A DNA stretch of 52,657 nucleotides, from contig NZ_JAFCLG010000031.1 in assembly GCF_018129685.1 (NCBI RefSeq), positions 1 to 52,657 on the forward strand, written 5' to 3'. A program made the position numbers and the translations under genes. The notes beneath the pieces are model-generated. The model was given only the letters and a program-made list of their open reading frames with translations, ran no database searches and was not told the DNA's origin. This document shows positions 1 through 7,942 of the stretch, one piece after another (position 1 is the first letter of the stretch; each line of letters opens with the position of its first letter). Source of the DNA: Bradyrhizobium manausense (GTDB taxonomy: Bacteria > Pseudomonadota > Alphaproteobacteria > Rhizobiales > Xanthobacteraceae).

Positions 1-70
1 CTCGGGCGGCCACCCGGGCTGGGCCATTCCTCACGGAACGGCACCATCATAAGCGATCGCGCTAATACAA

Positions 71-155
71 GGGTGGGCAAAGGTGCGCAAGCGCCGTGCC
101 CACCATCATTCCATGATCGAGAAATGTGGTGGGCACGCTTCGCTCTGCCCACCCT
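71..155. repeat. Paired GGTGGGC/GCCCACC palindromes (family E)
   Basis: Two short palindromes lie side by side, at about 71-104 and 128-155. Each is bounded by GGTGGGC on the left and GCCCACC on the right. A third copy of the same design is at 14587-14623. They sit beyond the 3' end of the permease gene. I see nothing else in bases 1-70. Confidence 0.7.
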
Positions 156-188
156 ACGACATTGAGTGCTTGGCGACAGCTTCCCGCC

Positions 189-1013
189 TCAATGGCTCCA
201 GGCCAATGCCGTCACGATCGCGGATTGCAGGTTGAGCTCGGCGAACATGATCTTGCTGGCGACCACGACCAGGACGCTGGCAAGCGCCACGCGCAGCACC
301 GTCTCCGGCACGCGCGTCGCGCTGTAGCTGCCGATGACGATGCCGGGCAGCGAGCCCAGCAGCAGCACACCCATCAGACCCCAGTCCACCGAGCCGAGCA
401 TCCAGTGTCCGATGCCCGCTACCAGCGTCAGCGGCACCGCATGCGCGATGTCGGAGCCGACGATGGTTGCCATCGGCAGGCGCGGGTAGAGCACCAGCAG
501 CACGGTCACGCCGACTGCACCGGCGCCGACCGACGAGATCGAGACCAGCACGCCGAGAACGACGCCCGTGATCACGGTCGCAATCGCGATGGTGCGGTCG
601 TCAACCTGCTCCATGCGCCGGCGATAACGCTCCATGATCGACTTGCGGAAGATCAACGACGTCGCGGTCAGGACCAGCGCGAAGCACAGCACCAGATTGA
701 CCAGATTGCGTTCGACATCGCTCCGAAGATCCAGCTTCCAAAGCACCAGCAGCGTCAACGCGCTCGCCGGAATGCTGCCGCAGGCAAGCCGCAGCACCGC
801 GGGCCAATGCACGCTGCGCGACCAGCCATGCACGACGCTGCCGCCGGTCTTGGTGGCGGCGGCATAGAGCAGATCGGTGCCGACGGCGGTGGTCGGATGG
901 ATGCCGAACAACAGGATCAGGAGCGGCGTCATCAACGAGCCGCCTCCGACACCGGTCAGCCCGACAAGCAGACCGACGCCAAATCCCGAGGCGACGTAAA
1001 GCGGATCAATCAT
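189..1013 (-). CDS. TSUP (TauE/SafE) family membrane permease
   Basis: This 274-residue, very hydrophobic protein fits the TauE/SafE (TSUP) family, whose members move sulfite, sulfonates or other small organic anions across the inner membrane. The N-terminus carries the family glycine-rich motif (GLTGVGGGSLMTPLL, about residues 19-33) followed by the conserved GIHPTTAVGTDLLYA stretch. A second glycine-rich half-repeat (SSVGAGAVGV) lies near residue 160, consistent with two homologous halves of about four helices each. The substrate cannot be read from the sequence. No sulfur-metabolism gene adjoins it; the upstream neighbour is a polysaccharide flippase 197 bp away. A palindrome 17 bp before the start codon could be its operator. 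No strong ribosome binding site is visible. Confidence 0.9.
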   Translation of the reverse strand: MIDPLYVASGFGVGLLVGLTGVGGGSLMTPLLILLFGIHPTTAVGTDLLYAAATKTGGSVVHGWSRSVHWPAVLRLACGSIPASALTLLVLWKLDLRSDVERNLVNLVLCFALVLTATSLIFRKSIMERYRRRMEQVDDRTIAIATVITGVVLGVLVSISSVGAGAVGVTVLLVLYPRLPMATIVGSDIAHAVPLTLVAGIGHWMLGSVDWGLMGVLLLGSLPGIVIGSYSATRVPETVLRVALASVLVVVASKIMFAELNLQSAIVTALAWSH

Positions 1014-1029
1014 GGCCGGGTGAATCTAG

Positions 1030-1068
1030 GTTTATCTCGTCATCAGGGCAATATGACGTAGGATAAAC
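1030..1068. promoter_or_regulatory. Nested palindrome in front of the TSUP permease
   Basis: Outer arms GTTTATC (1030-1036) and GATAAAC (1062-1068) enclose inner arms CGTCAT (1038-1043) and ATGACG (1053-1058) around a 9-nt centre. On the minus strand the nearer arm ends about 17 bp before the permease ATG at 1013. This is the right place for a repressor operator or a 5'-leader hairpin. The function is inferred from position alone. Confidence 0.45.
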
Positions 1069-1210
1069 TTTCCCAAAGAGGCAACTCCTTCGGGCAAATA
1101 AGAAAAATCGTGCTCCATGCTGCAGATGGAGAGGGATTTCCCCTTGTTCGCCGGCCGGTCGCGAAAGAGTCGTTCCCCGAGGGAACCCGGCGGGTGCGGT
1201 TCCGTAGTAC

Positions 1211-2632
1211 CTATTTTCCAAACGCCAGCACGTGCAGCCCCAGCCGTTGCCGTACGATCCAGAACAGCAGCACGGTCTCGAAGGTGAGCGAGAGCGAGGT
1301 CGCGGCTGCGGCGCCGTGGCCGCCGAACCGCGGCACCAGCGCGATGCAAAGCACGACGTTCATCACGAAGGCGAGCGCATAGGCCAACGCGCAGATCTTC
1401 TGCTGACCGAGCATGTTGAGCAGCCGCTCGACCGGTCCGATTGCGGCGCGTACCACGAGGCCGACAGCGGCGACGAACATGATGTCGTAGCCAACAACGA
1501 ATTGCGGTCCGAACAGCCAGAGCAGCGGCTTGCCGAGCGCGAGCAGCACGGCGGTCGCGGCCAGCGACGGCCAGAACGTCCAGCTGATGGCGTGCGCGAC
1601 ATAGGCCGACAGCCGCGCCTTGTCGCCGCTGGCGTTGTATTCGGCGAAGCGATGCGCCGTCGTCGCCGACATCGCGTAGTGAATGAACGACACCAGCGCC
1701 AGTGTCTTCACGACGGCAAAATAGACGCCGACCTCATCGGAGGGGCGGAATTGCTGCAGCACCAGCACGTCGGTGTACGACAGGAGCAGGTAAAAGCTCT
1801 CGACCAGCAGGATCGGCAGCGAGACGGCAAGCCAGCCGCCGATGTCGTAGGCCTTGGGGCCGGCTGAGATGTGATCGGCGAGCTTGCGGCTCAGCGCCAC
1901 CATCTGGCCGGTCATCGCGATCCACACCGCGCCTGCGCTTGCGATCATCGCGGCGGTCGCGCCGAGATGATAGCCGAGCAGGAAGGCGCACGCCGTGATG
2001 CCGATGATCAGCGCCTGGCGGATGATGAATTGCGGCATCAGGCCGAGCTGCATCCAGTCGTGCGAGCGGGCGATGCCGTCCTGGGTGTTGGCGACCACGA
2101 AGGCAGGCAGCGTCATGCAGCCGATATAGAGCGGCAGCTCCTCGGCCGGATCGATCCAGGGCGACAGCAGTCTGACGATGCCGGCGAGCGCCAGCGACAG
2201 CAGCGTGGAAACGGCAAAGGTCAGCCAGCGGCTGCCGGAGAGAAAGCCGCGCAGCAGCGCATGGTCGCCGCTGGCGCGATATTCCGGAATGATCTTCTGC
2301 GCGGACGCCGAGATGCCGAAGTCCATCATGCTGCCGAGCAGCAGCACCCAGGTCCAGACATAGACATAGACGCCGTAATCGGACGTGCCCATCCAGCGCG
2401 CCAGCAGCACCTGCGAGACATAGGCAAGGCCCGCGCTGATGACGCGGATGATGAAGATGGTGCCGGCCAGCCGCCGCGTCAGCGACGCCTCGCTCGATCC
2501 GCCCGTCAGCCTGGCGCGCAGCCGCGCGATCAGCCCGGCCGGTCCGGTCGTTGCGGGTTCTGCATCCATCACGGCCAAGTCGAGATCCCCGGGCGTTCCG
2601 CATGTTGCGATATGCGAGGGATTAGCAACCAT
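1211..2632 (-). CDS. Polysaccharide flippase (Wzx/MATE-like, PST family)
   Basis: This protein of 473 residues has about 12-14 hydrophobic segments. It begins with a soluble tail of about 55 residues and then a first helix containing FIIRVISAGLAYVSQVLLARWMG, a typical opening for lipopolysaccharide or O-antigen flippases of the MVF/MATE superfamily. Such proteins move undecaprenyl-linked sugars or other lipid-linked glycans across the inner membrane. The last quarter (NMLGQQKICALAYALAF) also fits. The start is uncertain: the ATG at 2632 has no clear ribosome binding site, and an ATG at 2569 (MDAEPATT) would still leave every helix intact. No glycosyltransferase genes adjoin it, so its glycan cannot be named. 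A small hairpin at 1172-1186 (GTTCCC/GGGAAC) lies just past its 3' end. Confidence 0.85.
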   Translation of the reverse strand: MVANPSHIATCGTPGDLDLAVMDAEPATTGPAGLIARLRARLTGGSSEASLTRRLAGTIFIIRVISAGLAYVSQVLLARWMGTSDYGVYVYVWTWVLLLGSMMDFGISASAQKIIPEYRASGDHALLRGFLSGSRWLTFAVSTLLSLALAGIVRLLSPWIDPAEELPLYIGCMTLPAFVVANTQDGIARSHDWMQLGLMPQFIIRQALIIGITACAFLLGYHLGATAAMIASAGAVWIAMTGQMVALSRKLADHISAGPKAYDIGGWLAVSLPILLVESFYLLLSYTDVLVLQQFRPSDEVGVYFAVVKTLALVSFIHYAMSATTAHRFAEYNASGDKARLSAYVAHAISWTFWPSLAATAVLLALGKPLLWLFGPQFVVGYDIMFVAAVGLVVRAAIGPVERLLNMLGQQKICALAYALAFVMNVVLCIALVPRFGGHGAAAATSLSLTFETVLLFWIVRQRLGLHVLAFGK

Positions 2633-2679
2633 TCGTTAAGATTCGGTTGGGTGGGGCGTGCGCTGTCGCGCCACCCTCA

Positions 2680-2895
2680 GTGTCGTCCCGGACAAGCGGA
2701 GCCTTGACAACGCGCAGCGTTGTCGAGGGCGAAGCGCAGATCCGGGACTCATAGCCCCAGGGAGAAGTTGCAGCGGGAGCTGATAACTTCGAATCTTCGC
2801 ACAACTATTGCTGCGGCGTCCGGATCCCGGATCGGCGCGCGCTACCGGACAACGCTACGCGTTGCCGGGGGCGCGCTTGTCCGGGATGACAGCGG
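2680..2895. repeat. Two-armed palindromic repeat (family A)
   Basis: This fills most of the 308-bp gap between the flippase and the DsbD-domain gene. It begins with a TGTCGTCCCGGACAAGC arm and ends with CTTGTCCGGGATGACAGCGG, its approximate reverse complement. The middle holds the AATCTTCGCACAACTATTGC core shared with the copies at 4594, 12298, 18988 and 46186. No gene is visible in this gap. Confidence 0.8.
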
Positions 2896-2940
2896 AGTAT
2901 AGAGCGCAAGCGGAGCAACCCACTCGCGTCGTCCACAACG

Positions 2941-3780
2941 TCACTCCAAGTTCGTATTGAACTCGTAAGACTTGTCCGGCCCCACCAGCGTGAACTTCAG
3001 CGCGGCACCCTCAGGCTTGACGCCCGGAGGCAATCCGTCGAGCTCGAAGGAAAATCGCTTCACGCCGGGCGGGCTGTGCTCGACCGGATCAGGAATTGGC
3101 AACGACCATTCAGGCGTCGGCCCTTCCACGAACAGATTGACCTTGCTGTCAGCGGGCGCGACGACATCGACCACCACGTTCTTCGGCCCGTCGCGCTTGA
3201 CGTCGCGGATGGTCAGCGGATTGGGGTCGCCGATCGTGGCGGGCTTCGGCACGGTGTCGAGCGCTGTGCGCAGATTGGCATCTTCGGTCGAGGCGACATT
3301 GTTGAAGCCGAGCTCGAGATTGGCCTCGACGGGAATGCAGAGCTTTTCGCAGACGGCGTAATTGATCTCGGCCCGCAACGTCACCGGCTTGTCGGCGGCT
3401 TTGGCAACGATGCGCAGGGGCAGCACGATCTGGTCGTGATAGCCGATCGAATGACCACCTGCGCCGTCGTCGAATTTCAGCGGCGCCGGCCACATCACGG
3501 TCACGGCTTCGACATTGTCCGACTTCGAGAAGTCGAACCGCGGCGGAACGCCTGAGTCGCCCGGCATCCGCCAATAGGTCTTCCAGCCGGGCTGGAGCTG
3601 GACTTCGATACCGCCGAGCAGCACCGCGCCGCTGCGCGATCCCGCCAGCAACCGCACCGCGGAATGTCCGTCGCGCTGCCACGGTGACGCATCGTCAGCA
3701 TGGCCCGCGGTCGTCAGCAACGACGCAAGCAAGCTTGTCGCGACCCCGATCGCCGCATACAGGGGAACTCTTCTCAGCAT
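2941..3780 (-). CDS. Periplasmic DsbD N-terminal-domain protein, stand-alone
   Basis: This 279-residue protein has an N-terminal signal peptide (hydrophobic residues about 8-25, ending near GHADDAS). The rest matches the N-terminal, periplasmic thiol-redox domain of DsbD/ScsB-type reductases. The redox pair is visible as AVCEKLCIPVE near residues 143-153. In DsbD this domain receives electrons from a membrane domain and passes them to periplasmic disulfide isomerases or cytochrome maturation factors. Here neither the eight-helix membrane domain nor the C-terminal thioredoxin domain is present, and no partner lies nearby. It may draw reductant from a CcdA or DsbD encoded elsewhere; that is inference. 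It is transcribed divergently from yqgE across 142 bp. Confidence 0.82.
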   Translation of the reverse strand: MLRRVPLYAAIGVATSLLASLLTTAGHADDASPWQRDGHSAVRLLAGSRSGAVLLGGIEVQLQPGWKTYWRMPGDSGVPPRFDFSKSDNVEAVTVMWPAPLKFDDGAGGHSIGYHDQIVLPLRIVAKAADKPVTLRAEINYAVCEKLCIPVEANLELGFNNVASTEDANLRTALDTVPKPATIGDPNPLTIRDVKRDGPKNVVVDVVAPADSKVNLFVEGPTPEWSLPIPDPVEHSPPGVKRFSFELDGLPPGVKPEGAALKFTLVGPDKSYEFNTNLE

Positions 3781-3866
3781 GGCACGTCTTTACAGGGTCG
3801 TTCTCGGGCAAACCATTGAATTGCTTGTGATGGATGCACCTGAATCGCGTCTCTGCAAGCCTTGAT

Positions 3867-3895
3867 TTGACAGCCGCCCGGCCCGACATCAGGAT
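3867..3895 (+). promoter_or_regulatory. Possible promoter of the yqgE gene
   Basis: A perfect TTGACA hexamer (3867-3872) is followed after 17 bp by CAGGAT (3890-3895). The start codon is 28 bp further on. The minus-35 match is good and the minus-10 match is poor, so this is tentative. Confidence 0.3.
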
Positions 3896-3922
3896 AGGAA
3901 TCGAAACCGGAGTGCTTCACCG

Positions 3923-4558
3923 ATGGCTCCCACAGGCAAGAGGACGGGCGAAAGCACCCGCAGTGCGCTGCCCAATTCGGCCAGTTATCTGGACGGCCGG
4001 CTCCTGATCGCGATGCCCGTGATGGGTGACTCCCGTTTCGAGCGCTCGGTGATTTACCTCTGTGCGCATTCCGCCGAGGGCGCGATGGGCATCATCGTCA
4101 ATCACCCGGCCGGCAGCATCGATTTCCCTGAGCTGCTCGAGCAACTCGGCATCATCAAGAAGGGCGAGCACATCAAGCTGCCCGAGAACGCCGAAAGCAT
4201 GAAGGTGTTGGCCGGCGGTCCGGTCGACACTGGTCGCGGCTTCGTGCTGCACTCCAGCGATTTCTATATCGAGCACGCGACGTTGCGAATCGACGACGGC
4301 GTCTGCCTCACCGCGACCGTCGATATCCTGCGCGCCATCGCCAACGGCTCGGGCCCCAAGCACGCCATCCTCGCGCTCGGTTATGCCGGCTGGGCGCCGG
4401 GCCAACTCGAGACCGAGATCCAGAGCAATGGCTGGCTGCATTGCGACGCAGATGCGGATCTGATCTTCGGCGACGACGTCGACGAGAAGTACAGCCGTGC
4501 CCTGCGCAAGATCGGGATCGATCCCGGCATGCTGTCGAACGAGGCCGGGCACGCCTAG
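3923..4558 (+). CDS. YqgE/AlgH family protein (UPF0301)
   Basis: A 211-residue member of the YqgE/AlgH family, whose biochemical role is unsettled. Family hallmarks are clear: an early LLIAMPVMGDSRFERSVIYLC strand, the HSAEGAMGIIVNHP loop at about residues 49-62, the GGPVDTGRGFVLHS segment near residue 94, and the late GYAGWAPGQLE motif. The usual length is about 185-210 residues, so it is complete, with a slightly long N-terminal tail. GGAG lies 11 nt before the ATG. It faces the TfdA-like gene tail to tail, separated by a family A palindrome. Its pairing back to back with a DsbD-domain gene may be a conserved arrangement, but that is from memory and not tested here. Confidence 0.93.
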   Translation: MAPTGKRTGESTRSALPNSASYLDGRLLIAMPVMGDSRFERSVIYLCAHSAEGAMGIIVNHPAGSIDFPELLEQLGIIKKGEHIKLPENAESMKVLAGGPVDTGRGFVLHSSDFYIEHATLRIDDGVCLTATVDILRAIANGSGPKHAILALGYAGWAPGQLETEIQSNGWLHCDADADLIFGDDVDEKYSRALRKIGIDPGMLSNEAGHA

Positions 4559-4593
4559 CTGGTGCGACGCTCTCGGCTGCCGTCCCATCCTTC

Positions 4594-4753
4594 GCTGTCG
4601 TCCCGGACAAGCGCGCCTTAAAGCGCGCGCAGATCCGGGACCCACACTCCCAAGGCGCAATTGTTGCGGTAACTGATCACCCCTTAGTCTTCGCCAAACC
4701 ACTTTCTGTGGCTATGGATCCCGGATCTGCGCGCGCCGAAGGGCGCGACGACG
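4594..4753. repeat. Two-armed palindromic repeat (family A) in a convergent gap
   Basis: The gap between the converging yqgE and TfdA-like genes holds a palindrome. Its left arm is GCTGTCGTCCCGGACAAGCG and AGATCCGGGACCCACACTCC. Its right arm returns as GGATCCCGGATCTGCGCGCG. The TAGTCTTCGCCAAAC core links it to the other family A copies. Confidence 0.8.
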
Positions 4754-4767
4754 GTTGGTTTGCAGCG

Positions 4768-5655
4768 CTACTCCGCCGCCTGCTGCTGGACCGTCGGCTC
4801 GGTCCCCGCCACCGTCGCCCTTCGCATGTCGCGGGGCTGCGACTGGTCATAGCGGCGGACGCGGTGCATGGTCTGGCGGTTGTCCCACATCACGAGATCA
4901 TGCAGCTTCCATCTGTGGACATAGACAAACTCCGGCTGCGTCGCATGCTCGTTCAGGTCGCGCAGCAACAGCCGCCCCTCCGGCACGCTCATGCCGACGA
5001 TCTTGCCGGCATGCGATGAGAGATACAGCGACTTGCGGCGATGCACGGGATGCGTCCGCACCAGCCGCTGCAGCACTGGCTTGAACATCGCTTTTTCGTC
5101 GTCGGTGTATTCGGTGAAGCCAAGCGATCCCCGCGAATACATCAACGAGTGCTCGCAGAGGAGGTCCTCGATCTCGGCCTTGGTCTCGTCGTCGAGCGCA
5201 TCGTAGGCGGCGCGCATGTCGGCAAATTCGGTGTTGCCGCCCTTCGGGTTCACGACGCGCGCGGAGAGCAGCGAGAACTTTGCGGGGATGGGGCGGAACG
5301 AGCTGTCGGAATGCCAAAGGCAGTTGCCGAGATTGAACAGATGCGTGCGGCTGTCTCTTGCCAGCGGCTTGCCGTCCTTGCCGAGATTGGAGACGTCGTT
5401 GAGGCCGGACTGAAGCCGGTAGTCCTTTTCCTTCGTCACCGTTCCGCCGCGGGCATCCTCGCGCTGGCCGAAGTTCAGCGCGAAGGCCATCTGCTGCTCG
5501 TCGGTGATGTCCTGGTCGTGGAAGACGAGCACGGCGTATTTGTCCATGGCGGACTCGATCTCGCGCGCCTCATCCGCTGCGAGAGGCTTTCGCAGGTCGA
5601 GGCCCGAAACCTCGCCGACAAAATACTCCTGAAGCTGCCGGATGGCGATCGTCAT
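4768..5655 (-). CDS. TfdA/TauD-type Fe(II)/2-oxoglutarate dioxygenase
   Basis: A 295-residue dioxygenase of the TauD/TfdA family. Such enzymes use 2-oxoglutarate and O2 to hydroxylate, and thereby cleave, substrates such as taurine or phenoxyacetates. The iron ligands are seen as H115-S-D117 in CLWHSDSSF and as H264 in QTMHR. The 2-oxoglutarate-binding arginine is R275 in QPRDMRR. Their spacing is almost the same as the H113/D115/H263/R274 set known for TfdA. From memory the whole protein resembles the TfdA-alpha group found in bradyrhizobia, for which phenoxyacetate or a natural aryl ether is a plausible substrate. It lies 98 bp downstream of an SDR gene on the same strand, so the two may be co-transcribed. 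No tfdB or tfdC homologue is in the window. Confidence 0.88.
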   Translation of the reverse strand: MTIAIRQLQEYFVGEVSGLDLRKPLAADEAREIESAMDKYAVLVFHDQDITDEQQMAFALNFGQREDARGGTVTKEKDYRLQSGLNDVSNLGKDGKPLARDSRTHLFNLGNCLWHSDSSFRPIPAKFSLLSARVVNPKGGNTEFADMRAAYDALDDETKAEIEDLLCEHSLMYSRGSLGFTEYTDDEKAMFKPVLQRLVRTHPVHRRKSLYLSSHAGKIVGMSVPEGRLLLRDLNEHATQPEFVYVHRWKLHDLVMWDNRQTMHRVRRYDQSQPRDMRRATVAGTEPTVQQQAAE

Positions 5656-5753
5656 GGCGTCTCTCCCGCGAACCGCGAGCGGTTGGTCCCGCTCTGTTGA
5701 TGCAAAAAGCTACTCCCGCAACGGGCGTTGTCAACGCCGGCCACGCATGGCTC

Positions 5754-6533
5754 TCACGCGTTCCGCGCCATCAAACCGCCGTCGACCGGGATCACGGCGC
5801 CGGTGAGGAATGATGCCGCAGGGAGGCACAGGCTCAACGTGATATGCGCGACCTCCTCCGGATCGCCGTAGCGGCCGAGTGCCGTGCGGCGCTTGGCGTA
5901 TATGGTCTTGTGCTCTTCGGAAATGCGATCGGTGATGGCGGTGCGGATCGGGCCCGGGCAGATGCAGTTGACGGTAATGCCCTCGCGGCCAAGCTCGACG
6001 GCCAGGGAGCGGGTGAGGCTCGCCACGCCGCCTTTCGCGGCGGAGTAGGGGCTATGCAAGGCGGTGGCACCAAGCGCTTCGGTCGAGGCAATATTGACGA
6101 TGCGCGGGCTCTTCGATTTGCGCAAATGCGGCAGCGCCGCGCGGATGATGCGCGGATGCGCCGTCAGCATCACGGCGATGCCCCTGGCCCAGGCGTCGTC
6201 GTAAGTTTCGTCGTCGATCGCTACGCGCACGGAGATGCCGGCATTGTTGACGACGGCATCGAGCCCGCCGAAATGCGCCGCGACGTCGTTGACGACCCGC
6301 TTGATCTCGCCGCCGTCGGCGACGTCGAGCTTCCATGCCTTCGCCGTCCCACCGCTTGCCGCGATCTCCCTCGCAACGGCCTCCGCGCCGTGCTCGTCAT
6401 AGTCGGTGACGGCAACGTTCGCGCCCTCGCCAGCGAACACGCGGGCGGTGGCACGTCCCATGCCGCTGGCCGCGCCGGTGACGAGAACGGTGAGGCCTTT
6501 CACGGAGCGGCTGAGCTCTTTGAATCCGGACAT
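5754..6533 (-). CDS. SDR family oxidoreductase
   Basis: A classical short-chain dehydrogenase/reductase of 259 residues. The cofactor loop is VLVTGAASGMGRATA (TGxxxGxG), followed by VVNNAGIS, the catalytic serine in IVNIASTEA and the YSAAK active-site pair. The start at 6533 (MSGFKELS) is chosen because AGGA lies 6 nt before it; the frame stays open for 24 more codons upstream without a better site. An acidic residue after strand two (VAVTDYDE) suggests NAD(H) rather than NADP(H). It reads towards the TfdA-like gene and is divergent from a second SDR gene 98 bp away. The three could handle one small organic compound, but the substrate is unknown. Confidence 0.9.
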   Translation of the reverse strand: MSGFKELSRSVKGLTVLVTGAASGMGRATARVFAGEGANVAVTDYDEHGAEAVAREIAASGGTAKAWKLDVADGGEIKRVVNDVAAHFGGLDAVVNNAGISVRVAIDDETYDDAWARGIAVMLTAHPRIIRAALPHLRKSKSPRIVNIASTEALGATALHSPYSAAKGGVASLTRSLAVELGREGITVNCICPGPIRTAITDRISEEHKTIYAKRRTALGRYGDPEEVAHITLSLCLPAASFLTGAVIPVDGGLMARNA

Positions 6534-6631
6534 GCTGTTTCCTCGCGGTCTCTTGCTTCTTGTCATGAGATTGACGAGGCTGGCATCGATCCGCAGACAG
6601 GTCAAACAAGCAAGACGAAAGGGAGGCCGCG

Positions 6632-7369
6632 ATGGCGAACGAACTCGATTTCTCCGGCAGGCAGGTGCTGGTGATCGGTGGTTCCAGCGGGATCGGCAAC
6701 GGCATCGCGCAAGCCTTTCGCACCAGAGGCGCGGATGTTGCGGTCTGCGGCACGCGCGCTCGCGCGGCGGAATATCAGGCGGAAGAAGGCTCCGATCTCA
6801 GCGGTCTTGCCTATGCGCAGCTCGACGTCAGCAACGCGAGTGCGATCGAAGCGTTCAAGCCGTCCTTCGACAGGCTTGATATCCTCGTGCTCGCGCAAGG
6901 CGCGGTGATCTATCGCCGCGGCGAGTTCGAGATGGCGGGCTTTCGCAAGGTTGTCGAAGTCAATCTGATGAGCCTGATGGCGTGCGCGACGCGGTTTCAT
7001 TCCATGTTGCGGGATTCCAAGGGCGCGCTGATCATGGTGTCCTCGACTGCGGCCTATCATTCCACCATGGGCAATCCCGCCTACAATGCCTCGAAGACCG
7101 GCGCCGTCGGATTGACGCGCACGCTGGGAGAGGCGTGGGCCGAGGACGGCATTCGCGTCAACGGTATCGCGCCCGGTCTCGTCGACACCAAGATGACGAA
7201 GGTGACGACCGACAATCCCAAGCGGCTCGAAGGTGCGTTGTCGCGCATTCCGCTGCGGCGATTGGGCACGCCGGCCGATATGGCAGGCGCGGCGCTGTTC
7301 CTGGCCTCGCCGCTGTCGTCCTATATCATCGGTCAGACGCTGGTCGTCGATGGCGGGCTCATCCTTTAG
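6632..7369 (+). CDS. SDR family oxidoreductase (divergent partner)
   Basis: A 245-residue short-chain dehydrogenase/reductase with a strong GGGAGG ribosome binding site before its ATG. It carries VIGGSSGIGNGIAQAF at the cofactor site, a serine in IMVSSTAAYHS and the YNASK catalytic pair. The family NNAG motif is replaced by LAQGAVIY, an uncommon variant that keeps only the glycine. The C-terminal FLASPLSSYIIGQTLVVDGG is typical of the FabG-like branch. It is not a close copy of the neighbouring SDR, so a recent tandem duplication is unlikely. It is followed after 88 bp by the CsbD-like gene, which has its own ribosome binding site. Confidence 0.9.
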   Translation: MANELDFSGRQVLVIGGSSGIGNGIAQAFRTRGADVAVCGTRARAAEYQAEEGSDLSGLAYAQLDVSNASAIEAFKPSFDRLDILVLAQGAVIYRRGEFEMAGFRKVVEVNLMSLMACATRFHSMLRDSKGALIMVSSTAAYHSTMGNPAYNASKTGAVGLTRTLGEAWAEDGIRVNGIAPGLVDTKMTKVTTDNPKRLEGALSRIPLRRLGTPADMAGAALFLASPLSSYIIGQTLVVDGGLIL

Positions 7370-7457
7370 CCCGCTTCATCGGGCGACACTTTCGCAATGG
7401 CGTGGAACTGTGCTCCTCCTGATCAGTTACTCCGACAGACCCCCGAGGAGGAGCATC

Positions 7458-7832
7458 ATGGACAAGGATCGAATCGTTGGATCGGCCAAGGAGTTCGCAG
7501 GACGCGCCGAAGGCGCCGTCGGCGATCTTGCAGGCGATGCACAGACGCAGGTATCGGGCAAGGCGCGCGAAGCCGCCGGCACGGTGCAGAATCTCTACGG
7601 CCAGGCCAAGGACGCCGTCCGTGACGCGGCGGACACCGCCACGAGCTACGCCAAGGACGCTTACGATAAGCCGGCCGAGGCCTTGCGAGACGGTTCGCAG
7701 GCGATCGCCCAGAGGGTGCAGGACAATCCGCTCGGCTCACTTCTGATCGCCGGCGGCATCGGCTTCGCGCTCGCGCTGCTGATGTCGCGCCCCGCACGTC
7801 GCCCGCTTCCGCGCTGGCGTTATTACGGCTAG
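7458..7832 (+). CDS. CsbD / DUF883-like stress protein with C-terminal membrane helix
   Basis: A small protein of 124 residues with a GAGGAGG ribosome binding site. The first 45 residues (MDKDRIVGSAKEFAGRAEGAVGDLAGD) match the CsbD family. The middle is an Ala/Lys/Asp-rich amphipathic region (about 46-95) of the type seen in ElaB/YqjD/DUF883 proteins. The C-terminus has QDNPLGSLLIAGGIGFALALLMSR, a membrane segment with the same wording as DUF883 proteins. It therefore reads as a CsbD-like head joined to a DUF883-like tail anchor. Relatives are induced by general stress or in stationary phase; ribosome or membrane association is possible by analogy with YqjD/ElaB. Confidence 0.85.
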   Translation: MDKDRIVGSAKEFAGRAEGAVGDLAGDAQTQVSGKAREAAGTVQNLYGQAKDAVRDAADTATSYAKDAYDKPAEALRDGSQAIAQRVQDNPLGSLLIAGGIGFALALLMSRPARRPLPRWRYYG

Positions 7833-7937
7833 CTCGTCATTCCGGGCGCGCGTATCGCGAGCCCGGAATCCATCGTGCGAGCATCAGTGCTGTTGAGTGG
7901 ATTCCGGGTTCGCGCCAAGTGCCGCGCCCCGGAATGC
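7833..7937. repeat. Palindromic repeat (family F) in a convergent gap
   Basis: Between the CsbD-like gene and the SGNH gene. The left arm is CGTCATTCCGGG...CCCGGAATCCA and the right arm is TGGATTCCGGG...CCCCGGAATGC. It almost fills the 110-bp gap. Confidence 0.75.
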
Positions 7938-7942
7938 AATAA

